Source: BB31 sp964582525 (GTDB taxonomy: Bacteria > Pseudomonadota > Gammaproteobacteria > Beggiatoales > Beggiatoaceae). Taken from it: a stretch of 28,675 bases of DNA. The position numbers and the translations under genes are program-made. Below the pieces are notes generated by a model. It did not search any database and was not told where the DNA came from. It saw only the letters and a list, made by a program, of their open reading frames with translations. Below, one piece after another: positions 21,560 to 28,675 of the stretch. Each line of letters opens with the position of its first letter. The first letter of the stretch is position 1. Location: positions 1 to 28,675 of the forward strand of contig CAZOSP010000042.1 of NCBI GenBank assembly GCA_964582525.1, in the 5' to 3' direction.

Positions 21560-23918
21560 TGCGGTTTTTTCTCCGCACGCCCATTTCTCGCTGCTCGCGG
21601 CACTGGTCGCCCGAGCCACATTCAAAGACGTTTGCCGCTTCAGTGCCGCTTTTTTACTGTCATGTTGCTGCGCGGCACAAACACCCGCCACGCCCGCTTC
21701 GGAACTCGAAGCGGTCATTTTAGACACGCAGATTAATCATCAAACTTACGGGCAGCATTTCTTTTTTTTAGACGCGGATTATCGCGTTTATGTGCGTCCC
21801 GAAACCCTCAGCGCATTGGGCATTAAGTCGGCAATTTGGCAAGCTTGGGCAAATCAGGAGTGGTTCGCGCTGGCGGTACTTGAACCGGCGATTAAATACC
21901 AATTTGATGAAATTAATATTCGCCTGCTGCTACAAGCCGATCCCTCGGTGTTTGAGCCGCAAGTGATTCGCGTACAGCCCGCGCCGATTATTGCTGAACG
22001 CCATCTGATCACCGCCGAACCTTTAAGTGCTTTTGTCAATTATGCCATCAACGCAAGCGAGACAAAGCCGGGTTGGGACTTGGAAATGTCTTACGAAATC
22101 GGCTTGAAATACAATAATCTGTTTTTTGATAACCATTTCATCTGCGAAAATAAAAATCCCACTTGTCGGCGTTTGTTAAGCAATCTGACTTGGGATCGCC
22201 CCGATAAGCTGCAACGCTGGGTGTTTGGCGATTTTTCGCCGTTGCTGCAAGCACTGGACGAAACCGCGCTCGTAACGGGCATTTCGCTGCGGCGTTTTTT
22301 TGCCCAGCAGCCCGATTTTTCTAGCCTGCCGACTTTGCAACTGCATCAATGGCTGACACATCCGACGACGCTTGAAATGTATCTGAATGAAGAATTGTTG
22401 GATACTTGGTCAGTCAAACCCGGCGAGGTGGTGTTGACCGATTTTATGCAGGGCGCGGGACATGGGCGGGTGCAACTGAAAATGAAAGATATTTTTGGGC
22501 AGGCGCGTTTTTACCAGCAAGCCTTTTTACTCGATCACAGTCTGCTCAAACCCGGTTTACAGGATTACAGCTATCAATTCGGCTGGCAACGCGGCGATTT
22601 TGCCAAACGCAATCTGGCTTTTGGCGACTGGTGGTTGAGCGGACAGCATCGCTACGGCATTGCCAATCATCTTACTGCGGGGCTGGCGTTTGCCGCCAAA
22701 CCGCAGGCGGGTTATGTGTCGCCAAGCCTCACTTGGGTATGGAAAGGGCGCGTACAAAGCCAGTGGGCAGCCCATTATAAGCAGCACAACGGGCATAGCG
22801 ACTGGGGCGCGAGCGCGTTTGCGCAATATCAGGCGCGGCATTTTAATCTGAGTGTTGGCGCGGATGCCTATAGCGCGTTATACGCTGCTGATAGCCCCAA
22901 CGCACCCTTGCAACAGCGCGTATTTGGCGGCGTATCGTTGCCTAATCGCGGCAACTGGGGCAGCGTTTCGCTGTTTTTAGAACACAGTCAATATTGGCAA
23001 GCCGCAACGCAACAAAGCTACAGTCTCAATTATCAAAACAAGTTGCTAGATAACTGGCATCTACTGCTCAATGTGCGTTATCAAACGGGCGAAGAATCTG
23101 ACTTGGCACTGTTTGGCGGCTTGCATTATCGATTTGGTAAAGATTGGCGTGTTAATCTGCGCCAATCGCACAGCGGCGGGTTACAACGGCGCAATATCAG
23201 CATGAGCAAATCTGCCTCACGCGGTTTAGGGCATGGCTATCGTATGGACTTACAACAAGCCGGCAAGTCTGACTGGCAGGCAAATGCGCGTTGGCTTTCG
23301 CGCTGGCACTATGGCGTGTTGGACAGCCACTATTTGCAGCGTGGTGACCGCTCGCAAGCCCGCGTGAGTTGGGCGGGGAGTCTCGCTTGGTTGCCGGACG
23401 CGGGAGTCTATTTTAGCCGCCCCATCAGCGACAGCTTCGCTGTCGTTTCGACCCATCAAGCCAACGTACCGATTCAAATTAGCGAACAATTAATGGGATA
23501 CAGCAATGCAGACGGCGAGCTTTTGCTGCCCGAACTCGGTGCGTTTTACGAAAATCGGGTGAAAATTGACCTAAATAGCCTGCCGATGAATTATTCTTTG
23601 GAACAGGCTGAACAATTCGTTAAGCCCAGCTACCGCAGCGGCGCACGACTGCATTTTGTGATTGAAAAATTTTCCGCCGTAGAAGGTAAGCTGCTGCATC
23701 AACAACAACCGCTCGAACAAATGCCGCTACAATTACAGCTAAAAGATAAAATCTTGCGTGCAGTGATCGGCAAGGACGGTTATTTTTATATAGAAAATCT
23801 GCCAACCGGCAAATATTCAGGGCGCGTCAGCGACAAAAAAATTCACTGCCGCTTCAGCTTAGACGTGCCTGAGAGTGATGCAGTTGTGCAGTATTTGGGA
23901 GAAATTGCCTGTGAATAA
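21462..23918 (+). CDS. Fimbrial outer-membrane usher (FimD/PapC/CsuD-like)
   Basis: The open frame has up to 818 codons. It contains an N-terminal periplasmic domain, a plug-like segment (LEMYLNEELLDTWSVKPGEV, then TDFMQGAGHGRVQLKMKDIFG), a long beta barrel rich in alternating aromatic strands (YSYQFGWQRGDF, GANHL-type turns) and a C-terminal domain with GKDGYFYIENLPTGKYSGRV. Ushers assemble subunits and form the exit pore. The start is uncertain. The ATG at 21462 overlaps the chaperone by 98 bases and puts the hydrophobic FSAAFLLSCCCAA about 60 residues in, too far for a normal signal peptide. A coupled ATG at 21559 is in another frame. See findings. The C-terminus overlaps the next gene by 8 bases. 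Confidence 0.85.
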   Translation: MSLRFKPSAKRYRKIDVSRYLLRINVQINTINNAVFSPHAHFSLLAALVARATFKDVCRFSAAFLLSCCCAAQTPATPASELEAVILDTQINHQTYGQHFFFLDADYRVYVRPETLSALGIKSAIWQAWANQEWFALAVLEPAIKYQFDEINIRLLLQADPSVFEPQVIRVQPAPIIAERHLITAEPLSAFVNYAINASETKPGWDLEMSYEIGLKYNNLFFDNHFICENKNPTCRRLLSNLTWDRPDKLQRWVFGDFSPLLQALDETALVTGISLRRFFAQQPDFSSLPTLQLHQWLTHPTTLEMYLNEELLDTWSVKPGEVVLTDFMQGAGHGRVQLKMKDIFGQARFYQQAFLLDHSLLKPGLQDYSYQFGWQRGDFAKRNLAFGDWWLSGQHRYGIANHLTAGLAFAAKPQAGYVSPSLTWVWKGRVQSQWAAHYKQHNGHSDWGASAFAQYQARHFNLSVGADAYSALYAADSPNAPLQQRVFGGVSLPNRGNWGSVSLFLEHSQYWQAATQQSYSLNYQNKLLDNWHLLLNVRYQTGEESDLALFGGLHYRFGKDWRVNLRQSHSGGLQRRNISMSKSASRGLGHGYRMDLQQAGKSDWQANARWLSRWHYGVLDSHYLQRGDRSQARVSWAGSLAWLPDAGVYFSRPISDSFAVVSTHQANVPIQISEQLMGYSNADGELLLPELGAFYENRVKIDLNSLPMNYSLEQAEQFVKPSYRSGARLHFVIEKFSAVEGKLLHQQQPLEQMPLQLQLKDKILRAVIGKDGYFYIENLPTGKYSGRVSDKKIHCRFSLDVPESDAVVQYLGEIACE

Positions 23919-24333
23919 CCGTATGCTAGTCGCGGTCTTTTGTGCGGCGTCCTTATCAACGGACCTAACACCAGCCTGTCAAATCAGTTTATATCCGATA
24001 CAGTTTGGCATTTATAGTGGTTTAGCCGTACAGGCTCGCGGCACGGTCATCTTAGAAAACTGCCCATCAACCGCCAACATTCGCTTAAATGCAGGCTTAT
24101 ACAGCAACGGGCAATTTGCCGCTCGCGCAATGGCAAACGGCACCGGGCATCGTGTCGCCTACAATCTTTATGCAGATGCCGGTTTTACTCATTTATGGGG
24201 TGACGGTACGCAGGGAACGCAAACTGTGCAAGCGGGTTTGTCAGAAGTGCCTATCTACGCCTACGTGCCGCCGCAGCGAATGCCGCCGGAAGGCATATAT
24301 AGCGACAGCGTGATGGTCGTGGTGGAATGGTGA
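23911..24333 (+). CDS. Small spore-coat-U-domain pilus subunit
   Basis: The 140-aa product is a secreted SCPU-type subunit: short signal region (NNRMLVAVFCAASLS), then CQISLYPIQFGIY, GTVILENCPST (second Cys for the domain disulfide), GHRVAYNLYADAGFTHLWGDG and a final strand SDSVMVVVEW. The GTG at 23911 is chosen because GGGAG lies about 9 bases upstream and it overlaps the usher stop; an ATG at 23923 is the alternative. In Csu systems the last gene encodes a two-domain tip adhesin (CsuE). Here there is only one domain, so this may be a minimal tip or adaptor subunit. A terminator follows at once. Confidence 0.85.
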   Translation: MNNRMLVAVFCAASLSTDLTPACQISLYPIQFGIYSGLAVQARGTVILENCPSTANIRLNAGLYSNGQFAARAMANGTGHRVAYNLYADAGFTHLWGDGTQGTQTVQAGLSEVPIYAYVPPQRMPPEGIYSDSVMVVVEW

Positions 24334-24359
24334 GAAAACCGCTGTGTCGCGGTTTTCTT
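24334..24359 (+). terminator. Rho-independent-like terminator of the chaperone-usher operon
   Basis: GAAAACCGC and GCGGTTTTC form a 9-bp stem around TGTGTC, directly after the SCPU stop codon. The downstream T-tract is short (TTTTC then TTA). A degenerate CTAG-type palindrome (TAGGT...ACCTA, 24366-24382) follows. Confidence 0.7.
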
Positions 24360-24407
24360 ACCCTCTAGGTTTTGCAGACCTATACTGCACACCCGTCTGA
24401 AACCTGA

Positions 24408-24444
24408 AGCTTGGGATTTTGATTAAGTACTTAAAACCCAAGCT
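24408..24444. terminator. Possible terminator for the convergent pilin gene
   Basis: AGCTTGGGATTT (24408-24419) pairs with AAAACCCAAGCT (24433-24444) apart from one mismatch, around a 13-nt loop. It lies between two convergent genes, 70 bases 3' of the minus-strand pilin stop. Confidence 0.45.
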
Positions 24445-24513
24445 CATGCAGCAAACTTGATAAAGCAAAAAATGCAGTTGTCTTTCGGGTGTGAGTATAG
24501 GAGGTTGTTATAT

Positions 24514-25026
24514 TTAGAACTCCAACACAACTAACACTTGATCGGTGTAAGTGCCAGCCGCTTCTGTCCCCGCTAAGGCATATTGAACTTGGTAACCCCA
24601 AGTTTGTTGCGAACCGCTACCCGTGCCATTTTCGTCGGCAGCAGTATTCATTGAGTTTTCAGCACTCGTACCGCCTGATCCCCAAGTAGCACTATTGGAG
24701 GTTTTGATCAGATCATAATCAATATGATGTGAGCCATCATGTACGCGGCGTTGCGCTCCTGAAGCATTTGTGCCAGCACCCATGGCGATAGTGTAAGTGT
24801 GACCGGTATTGCAAGTTACGCGCACTGATCCTGATTGTGCTTGCGCACCTGATACGCCAACGGCATGGGAAGCAGTAACATCATCAACGCTATCCAAAGT
24901 ACAGGCTGGCGCGATGGTAATGCTAATGTCGAGGTCGTCAGATGCGGTATCAGCCCAAGCAATTGAGCTAGACACCAAAAGCGCGGCAGAAACGGCAGTT
25001 GCTAAAGTGGTATGTAAAGTTTTCAT
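24514..25026 (-). CDS. Spore-coat-U-domain major-pilin-like protein (CsuA/B-like)
   Basis: The 170-aa product has a clear signal peptide (LATAVSAALLVSSSIAWA before DTASDDLD). The SCPU domain has Cys in PACTLDSV and VTCNTGHTY, and the closing strand TYTDQVLVVLEF. It is Gly/Ser/Ala-rich like the major subunits of archaic chaperone-usher pili. The start ATG 25026 has TTGGAG 8 bases upstream; the longer frame to 25128 is rejected. It points toward the chaperone-usher operon from the opposite strand, so it has its own promoter and can be expressed at a higher level than the assembly proteins, as a major pilin needs. Confidence 0.87.
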   Translation of the reverse strand: MKTLHTTLATAVSAALLVSSSIAWADTASDDLDISITIAPACTLDSVDDVTASHAVGVSGAQAQSGSVRVTCNTGHTYTIAMGAGTNASGAQRRVHDGSHHIDYDLIKTSNSATWGSGGTSAENSMNTAADENGTGSGSQQTWGYQVQYALAGTEAAGTYTDQVLVVLEF

Positions 25027-25224
25027 GATTAATCTCCAAGTTAAAAAAGGCTGGGCGTTTTTTAACGTGAACCTTTGGGCGGCTAGGAGACACGTTACGT
25101 CTTTATTTAGTGCAAGTAACGTACCCATAGTTTGCAGCTCCGTAAATGATTAGATTATTATTTCATAAACTACTGATTATTAATGTCTAATAAAGGTTTT
25201 TTCCAGATACCTATAGTAATGAGT

Positions 25225-25263
25225 TGTTGCAAACTGTTGCAGGCTATTAGTAAAAATGTTGCA
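25225..25263. promoter_or_regulatory. Three TGTTGCA direct repeats upstream of the pilin gene
   Basis: Copies start at 25225, 25235 and 25257, spaced 10 and 22 bases apart, roughly one and two helical turns. They lie about 200 bases before the pilin ATG and could bind an activator. A separate inverted repeat ACGTTAC...GTAACGT (25092-25122) lies in the leader. Confidence 0.3.
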
Positions 25264-25388
25264 TTTTTTTTGCGTTTTGCGTGTGATTTTGCGTGTGACT
25301 TTAAGACGTTTTGCTTGTGCTTATCTCGCGGATTGCCAAAGGAAAGCCCAGCCCTGTCATAGGACGAGCGGTAACGGGATAACCTTTC

Positions 25389-25630
25389 GGCTCTTCAGGA
25401 ATTTGTGTTGGAGTGAATATAATTTAATCAATGAGTGACAGCGCACTTCCGTCCGGCGTGCTGCCAAAAATTCATCCGCTGTGGTGGTGGCTGCTTTACA
25501 GCCAAGCACGAAGAATCCATGAGGTACAGTGATAAACGGTGTCGTTTTTCGGCTCCGGTGCTGGGTGTCATTATGCTGTAATAGATTGTTTCCAAATATA
25601 ATTTATTGCAACACAAATTCCTAGAGAGCC
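25389..25630. mobile_element. Small element with 22-bp terminal inverted repeats (MITE-like)
   Basis: The left end GGCTCTTCAGGAATTTGTG and the right end (complement GGCTCTCTAGGAATTTGTG), each extended by TTG, match at 20 of 22 bases. The 242-bp interior is too short for a transposase. GGCTCTT ends are typical of the ISL3 group, so this may be a non-autonomous derivative. No target duplication is seen (AACCTTTC left, TCTAATGT right). Inside, a 33-codon frame at 25431-25532 encodes a tryptophan-rich peptide (HPLWWWLLYS); I do not claim it as a gene. The remaining gap 25027-25766 holds the pilin leader on the left and the msrB leader on the right, with no other gene. Confidence 0.6.
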
Positions 25631-25766
25631 TCTAATGTTTCGTTTTTCACACGGGAAATTTACTACAATTTACTTTGCTGTGCCTAAGGTGAGTTAAAAA
25701 CATACCGAGCTTCAGGTTTCAGGCAAGGCGCAGATAACCTTTTTACACTTTTTAGGATGAACAGAC

Positions 25767-26174
25767 ATGGGTTACACAATAGAAAAATCTGAACAGGAAT
25801 GGCGCGAGCAATTAAGCCCTGAAGAATATCGCATCTGTCGCGAAAAAGGCACAGAAGCGGCTTTTAGCGGTGCTTATCATGCCCGCAAAGAAGCGGGCAT
25901 ATATCGCTGTACATGCTGCGGCGCGGATTTATTTAGTGCGGCGGATAAATTTAATTCCGGCAGCGGTTGGCCTAGTTTTACGCGCCCTCTTGCGGCGGAA
26001 AACACGCCCGCTGTGGATGAACATCCTGACAATAGTCATGGCATGGTGCGTACAGAGGTTGTCTGTCACCGTTGCGGTGCGCATTTAGGACATGTCTTTG
26101 CTGATGGACCTACGCCCACTGGCGGACTACGTTACTGCATCAATTCAGTTTCGCTCAAGCGGGTGAAAGCATGA
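25767..26174 (+). CDS. msrB: Peptide-methionine (R)-S-oxide reductase
   Basis: The 135-aa protein contains both zinc CxxC pairs (YRCTCCGADL and CHRCGAHLGHVF), the SGSGWPSFTRP signature and the catalytic Cys in LRYCINSVSL. MsrB reduces methionine-R-sulfoxide in proteins using thioredoxin. The length is that of the stand-alone enzyme. ATG 25767 has AGGATGA upstream. The first canonical recycling Cys cannot be assigned with confidence. The stop overlaps the engB ATG by 4 bases (ATGA), so the two are translated together. Confidence 0.97.
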   Translation: MGYTIEKSEQEWREQLSPEEYRICREKGTEAAFSGAYHARKEAGIYRCTCCGADLFSAADKFNSGSGWPSFTRPLAAENTPAVDEHPDNSHGMVRTEVVCHRCGAHLGHVFADGPTPTGGLRYCINSVSLKRVKA

Positions 26175-26794
26175 AAAATCATTATCATCAGGCAAGCTTT
26201 CTGTGCGCTGCTCACACACTCAAGCAAACGCCGGAAGACAGCGGCTTAGAGGTCGCTTTTGCGGGACGCTCTAATGCTGGAAAATCGAGTGCTATCAATG
26301 TGATTAGCGAGCAAAATAACTTAGCGCGCACGAGTAAAACGCCGGGGCGCACCCAGCAAATTGTGTTTTTTACGCTTGACGAAACGCGCCGTCTAGTCGA
26401 TTTGCCCGGTTATGGTTATGCCAAAGTGCCGCTGTCGGTCAAACAGCACTGGCAAAAAACCTTAGAGCGATATTTGCAAGAACGCCACAGTTTGCGTGGT
26501 TTGATCATGCTCATGGACATCCGCCATCCTTTCACGGACTATGATACGCACATGACGCAGTGGTGTTTGGCGGGACATTTACCGCTGCATATTTTGCTCA
26601 CCAAAGCCGATAAACTCAGTCGTGGCAAAGCGACTAGCACCTTGCAGCAGGTGCGCAATCAATGCGAAAAATTCGCCGCCCACTACGACAATCCTTCACC
26701 GGTGACGGCACAATTATTTTCCGCGTTAAAAAAAGACGGCATTGAGGAAGCGCGGCGCTGCCTTGATAACTGGCTACAGCTAACGGATCAGTAA
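26171..26794 (+). CDS. engB: Ribosome biogenesis GTP-binding protein EngB/YsxC/YihA
   Basis: The 207-aa protein has G1 AGRSNAGKSS, the switch region ARTSKTPGRTQQIVFF, G3 VDLPGYGYAKV, G4 LTKADKL and G5 FSALKK. The order and spacing are those of EngB, a small essential GTPase needed for 50S subunit maturation. Length matches the family (about 200 aa). It overlaps msrB by 4 bases. The convergent proX gene ends 30 bases further on, with no obvious terminator in the gap. Confidence 0.96.
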   Translation: MKNHYHQASFLCAAHTLKQTPEDSGLEVAFAGRSNAGKSSAINVISEQNNLARTSKTPGRTQQIVFFTLDETRRLVDLPGYGYAKVPLSVKQHWQKTLERYLQERHSLRGLIMLMDIRHPFTDYDTHMTQWCLAGHLPLHILLTKADKLSRGKATSTLQQVRNQCEKFAAHYDNPSPVTAQLFSALKKDGIEEARRCLDNWLQLTDQ

Positions 26795-26824
26795 TGGGCG
26801 ACAACGGATGCCATGCATCTTTAG

Positions 26825-27679
26825 TTATTGATGGGCGGGCAACCAAGTGTTGACGGTTTCGGCGTTTTCCGCTACCCAACGCTGGGCGTTGACATAGGGA
26901 TCAGCCCCTTTGGCTTGATTCCATGCCATTAGCTCCGCCATTTGCGCCGCTGTCCAGTTGAATTTATCAAGTATTTCATAGGCTTCGGGTTTGTCGGCTT
27001 GCAAGCCTTTGCGCACAATGGTGTTAATGGTTTCTGCGCCGCCGTAGATGTTTTTGGGGTCTTGCAAATATTTCAGTGACCAACGGGCAAATTTCCAATG
27101 CGGTGTCCAGCCCGTCACAACAATCCACTGCTGATTTTTCACCGCGTCATTTAACGCCGCAGTCATGGTCGCGCCGCTGCCTTCCAACAGTTTGATGCGC
27201 CCTAATTCGTAAGCTTTGATGGCGGTTTCGGTTTTGCTCATAATCCCCGCGCCGGGGTCTATGCCAATAATTTTTTTGTTGAATTTATCCGCGTGTTGTT
27301 TGATCTCGGCAATCGAGTCAATGCTGACGTAGTGCGGCACAACTAAACCGATGCGTGTGCCTGTTAGGTTCGCGCCTAAGTTTTCAATCTTGTCTTGTAC
27401 CTTTTGCAGATAGTGTCCATGCGTGGTGGGTAGCCAAGCGGCGACCATCGCATCGGCATCTCCCGAACCCACCGCTTGCCACATGGCTGCGCCGCTGACT
27501 GAGGTCATTTTGACTGTGTAGCCGATGTTTTCCAACACGACGCGCAGCAGATGGGTGCTGGCGACTTCGCTAGACCATTCGACATAAACGAGTTCGATGT
27601 CACCTTTGTCGGCGGCGGTAACAGCAGCACTCAAGCTAAAGCTCAGGGCTGCGAATAAGGACAGTAAAGCATGTTTCAT
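26825..27679 (-). CDS. Glycine betaine/quaternary amine ABC transporter substrate-binding protein (ProX/OpuAC)
   Basis: The 284-aa protein has a signal peptide (LLSLFAALSFSLSAAVTA before ADKGDIEL) and an OpuAC domain: VEWSSEVASTHLLRVVLENIG, GDADAMVAAWLPTTHGHY, IGLVVPHYV, GIDPGAGIM and VTGWTPHWKFA. The Trp residues in AAWLP and GWTPHW are in the places where the family builds its aromatic cage for the quaternary ammonium ligand. It would work with a ProVW/OpuA-type permease and ATPase, neither of which is in the window. ATG 27679 has AAAGGAGA 6 bases upstream. Immediately upstream lie intron and IS fragments, so its original operon context has probably been lost. Confidence 0.93.
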   Translation of the reverse strand: MKHALLSLFAALSFSLSAAVTAADKGDIELVYVEWSSEVASTHLLRVVLENIGYTVKMTSVSGAAMWQAVGSGDADAMVAAWLPTTHGHYLQKVQDKIENLGANLTGTRIGLVVPHYVSIDSIAEIKQHADKFNKKIIGIDPGAGIMSKTETAIKAYELGRIKLLEGSGATMTAALNDAVKNQQWIVVTGWTPHWKFARWSLKYLQDPKNIYGGAETINTIVRKGLQADKPEAYEILDKFNWTAAQMAELMAWNQAKGADPYVNAQRWVAENAETVNTWLPAHQ

Positions 27680-27746
27680 GATTTCTCCTTTACAGATAGA
27701 GGATGAGCAGGATTGCTCAAGGGATGTGGTTCTCTTCTTTAAGCCA

Positions 27747-27840
27747 GTCGAGTAGCCCCAAGGAGTTTCCCCTTGAGGCTCTCACAGAACCGAACGTGAA
27801 ACTCTCGTTTTATTGGGCGCTTATCACTCAACCTGTTCAA
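27747..27840 (-). mobile_element. 3' end of a degenerate group II intron (domains V and VI)
   Basis: On the minus strand a 34-nt domain V (27820-27787) ends GTTTCACGTTCGGTTC, followed by TGTGAGAGCC, a domain VI hairpin with GGGGAAACTCC, and the characteristic terminus CTACTCGAC at about 27747. The 5' strand of domain V reads GCGCCCAATAAAAC, where intact introns have GAGCCG-type sequence, so the catalytic AGC triad is altered and pairing is lost at two places. No intron-encoded reverse transcriptase is in the window. The left part of the intron is missing; it adjoins IS66 sequence at about 27850-27870. Confidence 0.7.
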
Positions 27841-27868
27841 TATATTACCAATGCGCGATGGTAACTGT

Positions 27869-28470
27869 TCAGACTCCCACTCCCGAAATAGGAGATGAGG
27901 GCAGCGGCGGTGCATTTCTACCCGCACGTCTTTCTCGAATCACCTGTTCCAAATAGCACCAAGGAGATACACCACGTTGGCGGCAGGTGTCAATCACCGA
28001 TACCAATAGCGCAAACACCCGTGTGCCTTCCTCCGAGCGGGTGCCGTAGCTCTGATTTTGCGCATGATCACCCAAAGCCCCAATGCACCCTCAACCCCGT
28101 TATTAGTCAACAGCAAATGCGGATAGCGCAAAACCATAAAAATCGCATCCCAGTCATTCAAAAACTCAACCGTCCGCGCATGCGCCCTCTTGTGCTTGGA
28201 ATTGAGCATCCGAATGCGCCCAGCAGCGCAGGCGATTGACGATTTCGCGGTAAACCACGTAACCATCGCTCATCAGCCGGTCCCTCGTATTCCCCAAGGA
28301 GATGACGCACCCGTTCTTTGCTGCGGAGGGCGATGGAGTTGGGTTGATGGTGCCGGTGCCCAGTTCGATACCGAGCCACAGCAGCAGGAATTCTCGAATG
28401 CGCGGGCGCGACATGCGCATCCGCATGTTTAGGAAAACGATGAGGCTCATCAAAGCCGACCCGGTCAAGC
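27869..28470 (-). pseudogene. Frameshifted, internally deleted IS66-family transposase
   Basis: Three overlapping minus-strand frames together read as an IS66 TnpC core and C-terminus. The first (from about 28468) has MRMSRPRIREFLLLWLGIEL and SDGYVVYREIVNRLRCWAH. The second has TEXT-free continuity through HARTVEFLNDWDAIF to LLTNNGVEGALGLWVIMRKI, including the catalytic Glu region. The third continues SYGTRSEEGTRVFALLVSVI and ends near 27871. At least two frameshifts are needed, and the segment between GTGTIN and SDGY, which should hold the first catalytic Asp, is missing. The N-terminal third is absent. It is therefore a dead remnant. Confidence 0.75.
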
Positions 28471-28472
28471 AC

Positions 28473-28529
28473 CGGTATCGTTTTTCGGAGTTTTCAGTAT
28501 TTTAGAGGCTTCTCTAGGAAGCAAGAGCC
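28473..28529. mobile_element. Decayed partial copy of the 25389-25630 element end
   Basis: CGGTATCGTTTTTCGG (28473-28488) matches CGGTGTCGTTTTTCGG at 25537-25552 (15 of 16), and TTAGAGGCTTCTCTAGGAA (28502-28520) matches the complement of 25618-25635 with a 1-base insertion. It adjoins the IS66 remnant. It is short and could be partly coincidental. Confidence 0.4.
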
Positions 28530-28675
28530 GTTTTTTTGTGCGTAAGAAAATATACCCGATAAAAAATATGTGAATGGGTTGTTGAGTGAAATAATCGGGG
28601 GGTGGCGGGAATTGCTGGCTGTTCCTCCCGACCCAAAGCACTGTCTGTTCAGCGCTAACGTTATGTTCTTTTGTC
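28530..28675. other. Right edge, no feature recognised
   Basis: This stretch is AT-rich at first and then holds a G-rich run (TCGGGGGGTGGCGGG). I see no gene or clear repeat. A GCGCTAACGTTATG near the end faintly resembles a recombination-site core but has no partner. Confidence 0.4.

Noticed and set aside
25428..25616. 62-codon minus-strand frame inside the small mobile element
   Set aside because: Its content is set by the element's ends and it has no recognisable domain; a parallel frame (VLGCKAATTTADEFLAARR) looks equally protein-like, so neither can be trusted.
28158..28472. 104-codon minus-strand frame and its neighbours as independent genes
   Set aside because: They are alternative frames of the IS66 transposase remnant; the homologous pieces jump between frames.
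1..28675. tRNA, rRNA or known riboswitch
   Set aside because: I looked for the T-loop GGTTCRA pattern and for cloverleaf-like segments between genes and found none I could support. The GGTTC at 27787 belongs to the group II intron domain V.

Overview
The window looks like chromosome from a sulfur-metabolising gammaproteobacterium, plausibly of the Thiotrichales (Beggiatoa-type). This rests on a rhodanese-secB-gpsA gene order as in Enterobacteria, ZapE, MaeB, FetB and EngB homologues, many sulfur-transfer genes, and abundant short intergenic palindromes. The lineage is an inference; no rRNA or tRNA gene is present to test it.

Layout. 1-290: tail of a haem-binding (Tll0287/DUF3365-like) protein. 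444-11036: mostly minus-strand housekeeping genes (maeB, fetB-like permease, zapE, deaD, ctpA, gpsA, secB), with one plus-strand HAD phosphatase. 11107-12242: rhodanese, DUF2892 and ArsR genes, which look like a split YgaP plus a YgaV/BigR-type persulfide sensor, running on into secB-gpsA. 12564-14297: a trans-sulfuration PLP enzyme and a secreted DsrE-like protein. 14628-19567: a tightly packed seven-gene minus-strand operon (metallo-beta-lactamase-fold persulfide dioxygenase-like enzyme, MFS transporter, DsrE protein, unknown 106-aa protein, cysteine desulfurase, unknown 145-aa protein, methyltransferase). It is transcribed divergently from an ArsR-rhodanese fusion regulator at 19675-20334. 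Parts of this block and the trans-sulfuration gene are much richer in G+C than their neighbours, which suggests transfer.

20335-20803 is a gene-free patch with a relic of a trans-sulfuration gene and several interspersed hairpins. 20804-25026 is an archaic (Csu-like, spore-coat-U) chaperone-usher pilus locus: chaperone, usher and small SCPU protein on plus, and a major-pilin-like SCPU gene convergent on minus. 25389-25630 is a small element with 22-bp inverted terminal repeats. msrB-engB follow on plus, then an orphan ProX-type binding protein on minus. Just upstream of proX lie the 3' end of a degenerate group II intron and a frameshifted IS66-family transposase.

The most interesting biology is 11.1-20.3 kb. 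Two different ArsR-type regulators, one with a BigR/SqrR-like cysteine pair and one fused to a rhodanese domain, sit beside genes that would make, carry, oxidise, export or methylate sulfane sulfur. Two conserved-looking small proteins in the operon have no function I can assign. A second theme is a family of perfect or near-perfect palindromes with a CTAG or ACAG core, always found 3' of genes; one of them supplies the stop codon of the MFS gene.
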